Assembly (NCBI GenBank): GCA_025456345.1
Contig: JALOKU010000012.1
Location: 1-60,879 of the forward strand
DNA length: 60,879 nt
Reading direction: 5' to 3'
Source of the DNA: Vicinamibacterales bacterium
GTDB taxonomy: Bacteria; Acidobacteriota; Vicinamibacteria; Vicinamibacterales; JAKQTR01
This document shows, piece after piece, positions 49,901 through 57,030 of the stretch; within the stretch, counting starts at the first letter, position 1; each line of letters begins with the position of its first letter. The notes under the pieces are model-generated. The model did not search any database and was not told the DNA's origin. It was given only the letters and a program-made list of their open reading frames with translations. Made by a program: the position numbers and the translations under genes.

Positions 49901-52867
49901 ATGCCGCTTCAGTTTCGGGTACATCGGGTCGTGCGCGGAGTCCTGCGCGCGGTCGTGGCGGGGGGGGCAGTGGCCCTCGTCCTCACCGGGGGAACCGCCT
50001 GGGCGCAGAACATCGGCCAGACCACGGGCCAGATCGAGGGCGTCGTTGTCGACGCGAGCGGCCTGGTCCTGCCGGGCGTGACGATCACCATCACGAGCCC
50101 GGCGCTCACGGGCAGCAAGGTGGTGGTCTCGGGCGGCAGCGGCGAGTTTGTCGTGCCCGGTCTTCCGACCGGCAGCTACAAGCTTGAAGCGATGCTCGAC
50201 GGCTTCATCTCCCTCGCGGTGGAGAACATCGTCATCAAGCCCGGCATCGTGATCAAGCCGAACATCAAGATGGTGCCCGGGCTGAGCGAGCAGGTGACGG
50301 TCATCGCGAGCCCGGTGCTCGACGTCATGTCGAGCGCGGCGAGCAACAACCTGAGTGCGGAGACCATCAACGATCTGCCCAAGGGCCGCTCGTGGGAGTC
50401 CGTGGTGCAGCTCGCGCCGGCGGTCAACCAGGAGCAACTGCAGGGCGAGAAGGGCATCTCCTTCCGCGGCGCCTCCATTTCGGAGAACTCGTACATCGTG
50501 GACGGCGTCGACACGACTTCGGTTGTGGTCGGCAGCGCCGGCCAGGACGTCGTGATCGAGTTCGTGAACGAGGTGCAGGTGAAGTCCGGCTTTGTCGGCG
50601 CCGATTACGGCGGCGCCCTGGGCGGCATCGTCAACGTCGTCACGAAGTCGGGATCGAACGAGTTCAGGGGGCTGCTGAACCTCCAGTACTCGGGGTCGGC
50701 CCTGACCGAGTCGCCGCGCCAGCGTTTGCGCGTGAACCCGACGAACAGCAAAACGGCGGAGTACGTGCAGGATCCGGAGGATCCCCAGGCGCAGCTCGAC
50801 TTTGGCGGCACGCTGGGCGGGCTCATCGTGCGCGACAAGCTCTGGTTCTTCGTGGGCTTCATGCCGCAGTACATCGACACCGACCGGGACGTGACGTTCA
50901 CCAACGGCGTGTCGGACTCGTTCGCCAACGAAGTGCGCCGGAACTACTTCACCGCCAAGCTGACCGGCCGCCTGAGCGAAGCCGCCACCTGGAACGCCTC
51001 GATGAGCATGTCGCCCGACAACTGGATGGGACAGCTGCCGGCGCAGGACGGCACGAGTCCGTCGAACGTGGACTACGCCGCCCGCGGCCGGGACAGCGGC
51101 AAGGCGGCTTACGGAGTGTCGCTGGACTGGGTGCCCTCGACACGGTTCTTCGTGAACGCCTTCGTCGGGTACCACGACAAGAAGACCAGCGACGTGGGCG
51201 TCCCGGACGTCGATCGGTACCGCTACGTGAACTCCAACATCGGGCTTGCCGGCGTGCCGGCGGACTTCCAGCACCCGACGAACTGGGAGACGGCGCCGGA
51301 GACCACGAACATCTACAACAACGACGACAGCCGGCTCAGCTTCGGGGCGACCGCCAGCACGACGTTCAACCTGGCCGGGCGCCACCTGCTCAAGCTGGGC
51401 TTCCAGTACTCGGCGCCAGAGACCTATCTCAACTACCGGCCGACGCGGGAGCGCGCCGACCTGCACTGGAACCTGAGCTTCGCTGGCCAGCGCGGCGCCT
51501 ACGGCTACTGGCGCGCGTTCGACATCGCGCAGGACGGCCGGGTCACGAGCAACAACCAGGCCATCTACGTCCAGGACACCTGGAGTATCGATCGCTTCAC
51601 GCTGAACCTCGGCCTCCGCACCGAGCGGGAGAAGCTGATCCCCTTCACCTCGACCAACAATCCGACGAAGGAGATCTACTTCGGGTTCGGCGACAAGCTG
51701 GCGCCGCGCGTCGGCGTCGCCTGGGACGTGCGCGGCGACTCGTCCTGGAAGGTATACGCCAACGGCGGCATGTTCTACGACATGATGAAACACTCGGCGC
51801 CGCGAGACGCGTTCGGCGGCGGCGTCTTCAGGATCGACTACTACACGCTCGACACCTACGACTTCACGCTGCTGAACAAGGCCAACCCGCTTGGCCGGAA
51901 GATCTTCACCCTGGATCTGCGCGGTACCGGGGCGCTCCTGGACCCTGGCCTCAAGCCCGCCCGCACCAACGTGTACGACGTCGGCACGGAGATCGAGCTC
52001 GGTCGCCAAATGACGTTCGGCGTCGGATACGTTCACCGCGACGTCGCGAACGCCAACGAGGACGCCGCGGTCCTCCAGCCGAACGGCACGACGTTCCAGA
52101 AGATTCTCGGCAATCCGGGCGTCGGGCAGCTGGCGGCCACCTACGGGGCCGCGTACCCGCCGAACCCGAAGTTCGAGCGGATCTATGACGGCGTCGACGT
52201 CCAGCTGAAGAAGCGCTACGCGGACAACTGGGCGGCCGGCGTCAGCTATACCTTCAGCCGCCTCAAGGGGAACTACGACGGCCTCGCGGACCCCGACCAG
52301 CAGATCTACACCGACCTCAACCCCAACGTCGGCATCTACTGCGACTACCTGGAAGGCTGCTATACGTCCAGGGGCACCGTCGACTTCGGCCGCCTGAGCG
52401 CCGACCGGCCCCATCAGTTCAAGCTCAACGGGTTGTACGCCTTCCCGTGGGGTCTGACTGCGGGCATGTTCTTCCAGGCCGTCAGCGGCACGCCGATCAC
52501 CGCCAACCTCGGCGTCAACAGCGCGACCGTCACGCACCCGACCGGGCGCGGCGGAGACGGCCGCAACGCCATGATTACCCAGACGGACCTGTCGCTGATG
52601 TACGGCTTCAGGCTCGGCGGGAACATGCGCCTGTCGGCGACGCTCAACGTCATCAACCTCTTCGACCAGGCCGAGGACACCCGGACGTATCAGAACATGC
52701 TGATGGGCGGCTCCACGTCGGTCCAGGTTCCGAGGGCGACCTACTTCGGCGGCTACGACTACAAGGCCGTCGTCGCGGCCAGCGGCGCCGGCGACCCGCG
52801 GTTCCTGATGGTGGACCGCTTCCAGGCGCCGCGCAGCATGCGCATCGGCGTGAAGTTCGAGTTCTAG
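49901..52867 (+). CDS. TonB-dependent receptor with carboxypeptidase-regulatory domain
   Basis: 988 residues, complete. A signal peptide (to about 36, G-G-T-A-W-A-Q) is followed by a CarboxypepD_reg domain (G-Q-I-E-G-V-V-V-D-A-S-G-L-V-L-P-G-V), a plug (~130-230, Y-I-V-D-G-V-D-T-T) and a barrel that ends in Phe (I-G-V-K-F-E-F), the usual outer-membrane signature. GGGAGGACC precedes the ATG. It carries operator-like site 5, so it is the likely uptake gate for the compound used by the island. Confidence 0.95.
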   Translation: MPLQFRVHRVVRGVLRAVVAGGAVALVLTGGTAWAQNIGQTTGQIEGVVVDASGLVLPGVTITITSPALTGSKVVVSGGSGEFVVPGLPTGSYKLEAMLDGFISLAVENIVIKPGIVIKPNIKMVPGLSEQVTVIASPVLDVMSSAASNNLSAETINDLPKGRSWESVVQLAPAVNQEQLQGEKGISFRGASISENSYIVDGVDTTSVVVGSAGQDVVIEFVNEVQVKSGFVGADYGGALGGIVNVVTKSGSNEFRGLLNLQYSGSALTESPRQRLRVNPTNSKTAEYVQDPEDPQAQLDFGGTLGGLIVRDKLWFFVGFMPQYIDTDRDVTFTNGVSDSFANEVRRNYFTAKLTGRLSEAATWNASMSMSPDNWMGQLPAQDGTSPSNVDYAARGRDSGKAAYGVSLDWVPSTRFFVNAFVGYHDKKTSDVGVPDVDRYRYVNSNIGLAGVPADFQHPTNWETAPETTNIYNNDDSRLSFGATASTTFNLAGRHLLKLGFQYSAPETYLNYRPTRERADLHWNLSFAGQRGAYGYWRAFDIAQDGRVTSNNQAIYVQDTWSIDRFTLNLGLRTEREKLIPFTSTNNPTKEIYFGFGDKLAPRVGVAWDVRGDSSWKVYANGGMFYDMMKHSAPRDAFGGGVFRIDYYTLDTYDFTLLNKANPLGRKIFTLDLRGTGALLDPGLKPARTNVYDVGTEIELGRQMTFGVGYVHRDVANANEDAAVLQPNGTTFQKILGNPGVGQLAATYGAAYPPNPKFERIYDGVDVQLKKRYADNWAAGVSYTFSRLKGNYDGLADPDQQIYTDLNPNVGIYCDYLEGCYTSRGTVDFGRLSADRPHQFKLNGLYAFPWGLTAGMFFQAVSGTPITANLGVNSATVTHPTGRGGDGRNAMITQTDLSLMYGFRLGGNMRLSATLNVINLFDQAEDTRTYQNMLMGGSTSVQVPRATYFGGYDYKAVVAASGAGDPRFLMVDRFQAPRSMRIGVKFEF

Positions 52868-52959
52868 CCGGGACCCTCGTTCCGGCCTCGTTCGGGGCGG
52901 CGTGCGCACGGGCGCGCGCCGCCCCGTATTCGTGACGGCCTCGCCGCGAGGAGCCCGAC

Positions 52960-54315
52960 ATGCACCGCCCGCCCGTAGTTGACCGCCGCGAATGGCTGAC
53001 ACGATCCTCACTCGCCGCCTGCGGCCTTCTGGTGGGATCGCCACGCCTGTCCTCCTCGCCTCCCATGATCCTCGGGCCGGATGGTAAGACAGACTGGCGG
53101 GCCGTCGCGCGGCAGTTCCTGATAGACGAGGGCCTGACCTACTTCAATGCCGGCACCTATGGGCCAGCCGTGCGCGAGGTCAACGAGATCGAAGCCCGCG
53201 AGCGCGAGGCCATGAGCCGCGACTGGATGTCCTACTTCGTCAGCCACCACATCGGCGCGACGATGGCGAAACAGTTGGCGCGCATCGCGCGTTTCGTTGG
53301 CGCCTCGAGTGACGGCATCGCGCTTCTTTCAGGCACCACGGAGGCCATGAACGTGGTGGCGGGCGGCCTCGACCTGCGCGCCGGCGACGAAATCGTCACG
53401 ACGACGCACGAGCACCAGGCGGGGATCTACCCCTGGCTGCTCGCCGCGAAGCGGCGGGGATGCGTGGTACGGCAGATCCCGATGGCGTGCCCCCAGAAGA
53501 GCCAGGCCGACATCCTTCAGCGCTTTGAAGCCGCTATCACGCCCCGCACGCGGGTGCTGAGCTTCTGCCACATCCACTACACGGACGGCGCCGTGCTGCC
53601 CGTGCGGGAACTCTGCGACCTCGCTCGCCGCCGGGGCATCCTGTCGGTCGTCGACGGCGCCCAGACCGTCGGCATGATCGACGTCGGCATCGCCGACCTC
53701 GGGTGCGACGTGTACGCGACGAGCCTGCACAAGTGGCTGTCGGCGCCTTACGGCACCGGCCTGCTGTGGATCCGCCCCGGCGTGCAGGCCCGGATCTGGC
53801 CGTCGGTGGTGGAAGGATTCGACGGCTGGGACACGGTCGATCGCTATGGCGACGTGCCGACGGGCCCCGGGAGGGATTTCGTAGGCCAGTGGCCGGCGGC
53901 GATGCAGAAATACGCCTGGGGCGCGCTCTACTTCGCGCCGCTCATCTGGGCGACGCTTGGCGCGATCGCGTTCCACGAGCAACTGGGCAAGACTCAGGTC
54001 GAGTCGCGGGCGCGGGAACTCGCGCGGAGGCTGCGGGCAGGCCTCGACGCCATCCCCGGCATCGAGGTCCTCACGCCGGCCGACCCGGCCATGTCTGCCG
54101 CGATTGTGGCCTTCCGAGCCAGGGGACTGGCGCCCCGGACGCTGTCGTCAGAACTGCGGCGCGATCACCGCATCGTCGTCAGGACCGTGAGCCACCCGCA
54201 CATCGGACTCGACGCGTGCCGGGTCTGCACCCACATCTGGAACACCGAGGAGCAGGTCGACCAGCTCCTCGGTGTGTTGAAGGACAAGCTGGCAAGGACG
54301 TCACCCGGGGTCTGA
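52960..54315 (+). CDS. class V aminotransferase-fold PLP enzyme, probably Tat-exported
   Basis: 451 residues. The N-terminus has D-R-R-E-W-L-T-R-S-S-L-A-A-C-G, a likely Tat signal. The PLP lysine is in T-S-L-H-K-W-L-S-A-P-Y-G, with D-G-A-Q-T-V-G ahead of it. The closest described type is isopenicillin-N epimerase-like or cysteine-desulfurase-like proteins. Exported relatives are poorly known. The gene follows the TonB receptor by 92 bases and may be co-transcribed with it. Confidence 0.85.
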   Translation: MHRPPVVDRREWLTRSSLAACGLLVGSPRLSSSPPMILGPDGKTDWRAVARQFLIDEGLTYFNAGTYGPAVREVNEIEAREREAMSRDWMSYFVSHHIGATMAKQLARIARFVGASSDGIALLSGTTEAMNVVAGGLDLRAGDEIVTTTHEHQAGIYPWLLAAKRRGCVVRQIPMACPQKSQADILQRFEAAITPRTRVLSFCHIHYTDGAVLPVRELCDLARRRGILSVVDGAQTVGMIDVGIADLGCDVYATSLHKWLSAPYGTGLLWIRPGVQARIWPSVVEGFDGWDTVDRYGDVPTGPGRDFVGQWPAAMQKYAWGALYFAPLIWATLGAIAFHEQLGKTQVESRARELARRLRAGLDAIPGIEVLTPADPAMSAAIVAFRARGLAPRTLSSELRRDHRIVVRTVSHPHIGLDACRVCTHIWNTEEQVDQLLGVLKDKLARTSPGV

Positions 54316-54386
54316 CCGCCTCCGCCGAGGCTGCGGCGGTCCGCCGAAGCCCCAGCGAAGGCGGAAGACCCCGGGCTCCACGGGTG

Positions 54387-54419
54387 CATCCGGGCCGGAG
54401 CTTCACCCCGGCCTGGATG
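54387..54419. terminator. hairpin between convergent genes
   Basis: catccgggccgg (54387-54398) pairs with ccggcctggatg (54408-54419) with one mismatch and a nine-base loop. A second GC-rich set of small repeats (ccgccgaggctgcggcggtccgcc) lies just before, at about 54323-54346. The stretch separates the convergent PLP enzyme and DUF1838-like genes and could stop transcription from both sides, although no T-run is present. Confidence 0.5.
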
Positions 54420-54420
54420 C

Positions 54421-55416
54421 CTATTTCGGTGCCTGGGCCTTCTTCTTGTCGAGGACCTTCTTGAAGTAGGTCCAGGACGTTTCGTTCGGGCGCGCGTCAT
54501 CGAGAGGCGGAGGCGTCTTGAACGCGGGGTGGTTCGCTTCGATCTCGGCCCTGAGCACGTCGGGAAGCTCGTCCCAGGAGTTCAGCCTGCGGCCCACGCC
54601 GTTGTAGATCATCGTCCCGACACGCGAACCCATTTCCATCCACGGCAGCCAGCCGGAGACCCGCGTCCACGACACGGCCACGTCGGGCATCTCGGGTTTC
54701 GCGTCGAGCAGCTGCTCCTCGGGGAAGTAGAAGTTGAAGATCTCCATCGCCTGGTAGTCGCCGCCGACGTACTGCTGATAGTCACCCGCGAGCGGGTTCG
54801 TGTAGAAGAGCGGGATCTCCATCGCGATGAAGCCCTGGCCGTTCTTGAAGAAGCCTGGGAACTTGAACGGCCCCGTAGGCCCCTGTGCGAACATGGGCCG
54901 CGAGTTCACCGGGTCGTTGGCGACGTGGATGACCTCGTTCTCCTTCCCGGTCCAGGGGTTCTTCCAGGTTCGCAGGACCTGGCCGGTCTTGGGATCCATG
55001 TAGATGAGGATCTCCCGCGACACCTGCCTGTAGCCGTAACCGCGGCCGGCCTCGGTCACCGTCGCGGAGGCGCGGACGTTCATGCCCTGGTAGGTGAAGA
55101 GCAGGCGGTCCCGTTCACCTGGGATGCGGCTGTAGATGTTGCCCTGCCACCAGAACACGACCGGCCTGCCGTCCTCGAGCGACGCCTGGAACTTCCGCAT
55201 CGCCTTGACCGCATCGTCCGGGTTGTTCAGGTCCAGTTTCGGCGCCGGCGGGGTGGCGGCCTTCTTCTGGAGCACGGCCGACGCAGGCGCCTTCCCGGCC
55301 GGGGCGGGCGACTGCGCGGCCGGCGCGCCGACAGCCACCGCGACGGCGGTGGCCACAAGCATCAATCCCAGGCCGAGCCGCTGGCGGCGGCCGGCTGGTG
55401 CGACTCGCTGACTCAT
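54421..55416 (-). CDS. exported DUF1838-like protein (copy A)
   Basis: 331 residues. The start is the ATG at 55416 with AAGGGGG upstream. A signal peptide runs to about A-A-Q (35). The mature protein has V-F-W-W-Q-G-N-I-Y-S-R-I-P-G-E, D-P-K-T-G-Q-V-L-R-T-W-K-N-P-W-T and W-T-R-V-S-G-W-L-P-W-M-E, a pattern I associate with DUF1838. No enzymatic role is established. It follows copy B by 55 bases on the same strand. Confidence 0.6.
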   Translation of the reverse strand: MSQRVAPAGRRQRLGLGLMLVATAVAVAVGAPAAQSPAPAGKAPASAVLQKKAATPPAPKLDLNNPDDAVKAMRKFQASLEDGRPVVFWWQGNIYSRIPGERDRLLFTYQGMNVRASATVTEAGRGYGYRQVSREILIYMDPKTGQVLRTWKNPWTGKENEVIHVANDPVNSRPMFAQGPTGPFKFPGFFKNGQGFIAMEIPLFYTNPLAGDYQQYVGGDYQAMEIFNFYFPEEQLLDAKPEMPDVAVSWTRVSGWLPWMEMGSRVGTMIYNGVGRRLNSWDELPDVLRAEIEANHPAFKTPPPLDDARPNETSWTYFKKVLDKKKAQAPK

Positions 55417-55471
55417 GAATCCCCCTTCCCTGTGCACATGCGCCCGGGCGCGACCGTGCCCGGGATGGCGC

Positions 55472-56257
55472 CTACTTCTGGAGCGCGCGAATCTCGTCGA
55501 GGTCCTTCGGCGGCGCCATCCACAGCGGCGCATCGGTCTTGATGTACTCGCGGATCGACGCCGGAAGATCCTCGAACCGGTCCACGCGCCATCCCACCAT
55601 CTGGATCACGGCCTTGCCCTTGCCTACGAACGCCGGCAGATCGCCGAAGCGGTTCCAGATCAGCTGGTGGCGCGCGGCCGGGTCCTTCTCGCCCGGATGG
55701 TAGACGAAGTCGTAGTTCTCGTACGCCTCGTACCTGCCGCGCGGGGTATCGAGATTCAGGAAGAGCGGCGACGAGAAGACCAGGGACGGCCCGAGCCGCC
55801 TGAGCAGGAAGTTGTCGCCCGGCCCGATCTTCTGCAGGTTCACGCCGGCGCCCTGCTCCACGAAGGTGGTCAGCTTGTCGCCCGCGAGCCTGTAGGTGAT
55901 GAACTGATAGGGATACGCGATGCGCGTCACGGGCTGGCCGTTGTACTCCTTGAGGATCTGGTTCGTGGCCGGGTCCCTGTAGACGAAGACCTTCCGGGAC
56001 AGCTGAACTGCCGTGTCCGGCTCGCTCGACGGCAGCATCCGCGCCGTGTCGGAGCCCTCGATGATGAGCAGGCGCCTGCCTTCGGGCGAGGAGTACACCT
56101 CGCCGATGGCGTACCAGTAAACCGGCGTCCCGGTGCCCGCGCGCAGCGTCACGAACTGCCGGAAGGTGTCGCGGTCGAACCCCGGGCCCGAGCTCAGGAC
56201 GGGAACGGCCAGCACGGCCGCGGCGACGACCGCGAGAGCCCACACTTGCTTCTTCAC
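55472..56257 (-). CDS. exported DUF1838-like protein (copy B)
   Basis: 261 residues from a GTG at 56257, nine bases after AGGAG. A signal peptide (V-W-A-L-A-V-V-A-A-A-V-L-A) precedes a domain related to copy A: V-Y-W-Y-A-I-G-E-V-Y-S-S-P-E-G-R-R, Y-R-D-P-A-T-N-Q-I-L, V-G-W-R-V-D-R-F-E-D-L. Both copies end in a conserved L-P-x-x-x-R-x-x-I segment. It is transcribed from the promoter region with operator-like site 6. Confidence 0.6.
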   Translation of the reverse strand: MKKQVWALAVVAAAVLAVPVLSSGPGFDRDTFRQFVTLRAGTGTPVYWYAIGEVYSSPEGRRLLIIEGSDTARMLPSSEPDTAVQLSRKVFVYRDPATNQILKEYNGQPVTRIAYPYQFITYRLAGDKLTTFVEQGAGVNLQKIGPGDNFLLRRLGPSLVFSSPLFLNLDTPRGRYEAYENYDFVYHPGEKDPAARHQLIWNRFGDLPAFVGKGKAVIQMVGWRVDRFEDLPASIREYIKTDAPLWMAPPKDLDEIRALQK

Positions 56258-56309
56258 GACGGCAACTCCTGTTCCGGGGGGGCGCGCCGGCCCGCCCGGC
56301 GCCAATTGG

Positions 56310-56327
56310 TCATGTTGATATAATCAT
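56310..56327 (+). promoter_or_regulatory. shared operator-like site 6
   Basis: TCATGTTGATATAATCAT matches the site consensus at TCAT-TTG-TAT-A. It is preceded by ccaattgg, as also seen near site 5. TATAAT at 56319-56324 could be a plus-strand -10 box. The site lies between the DUF1838-like gene B and the decayed membrane hydrolase gene, 53 and 84 bases from their starts. The weakest of the six matches. Confidence 0.4.
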
Positions 56328-56410
56328 ATATCATCGTTGGCCCTTCCGGGCAACCGCCGCACCGTTCGCGGCCGTTGACTCCCGCCGGCCGGCCGGTGAG
56401 AATCAGGGGC

Positions 56411-56952
56411 GTGTTCATCGGTCATTTCGCCGTCGCGTTCGGAGCCAAGCGGGCCGTGCCCGCGGTGTCGCTCGGCACGCTGTTCATCGCGGGCCAGCTG
56501 GCCGACCTCGTCTGGCCGGTGCTCGTCATCGCGGGCATCGAGCGCGTGGCCGTCCAGCCAGGGCTGACGAAGGTGACGCCGCTCGACTTCGTGTACTGCC
56601 CGTTCTCGCACAGCCTGGCAGCCGCCGCCGCGTGGGCCTCGGCCTCTGGAACTCCGTGGCCGGGACGCTCGTCGTCGAACTGCTGCTGTTCGCGGCAGGA
56701 CTGTGGCTCTACACACGGGCGACGAGGGCGATCGACCGCACCGGGCGCCTGGCGCTGGGAGGCCTGGTCGCGTTCCTCCTGGCCATCTATGTCGCGAACC
56801 TGTTCGGCCCGCCCCCGCCGAGCGGAATGGCGGCGGCGTGGAGCGCGCGCGCGATGTGGCTCCTGGTGGCGTGGGGGTATTGGGTGGACCGGCACCGCGC
56901 CATCGTGGGCGCCGAGGCCAGCCGGCCGACGCCCCGACGCCACACGCCCTGA
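56411..56952 (+). pseudogene. membrane-bound metal-dependent hydrolase-like gene with internal deletion and frameshift
   Basis: A GTG start gives F-I-G-H-F-A-V-A-F-G-A-K-R-A, then T-P-L-D-F-V-Y-C-P-F-S-H-S-L near 56610, the first half of a familiar small membrane hydrolase. After A-A-A-A-W (about 56632) the frame turns to low-complexity Arg-rich text. The second half, G-L-G-L-W-N-S-V-A-G-T and two more helices, continues in another frame to 56952. The middle helices with the family's second His/Asp motif (S-H-W-x-x-D) are missing. The gene is probably dead unless the junction is a sequencing or assembly error. Confidence 0.7.
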
Positions 56953-57030
56953 GCGCTCGTAGCCCAATGAGCTGAAGCCACGGGCCTGCACGTTTATGCT
57001 CCCGACATCCAACGCCGGACGCCGTGCGGG

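Noticed and set aside
49784..53044. Minus-strand open frame of about 1090 codons
   Set aside because: It lies opposite the second TonB receptor and has no recognisable domain.
54323..54346. Second terminator hairpin made of ccgccgagg/gcggcggtccgcc units
   Set aside because: Pairing is possible in several registers, so no single structure can be defended; it is mentioned only under the adjacent hairpin.
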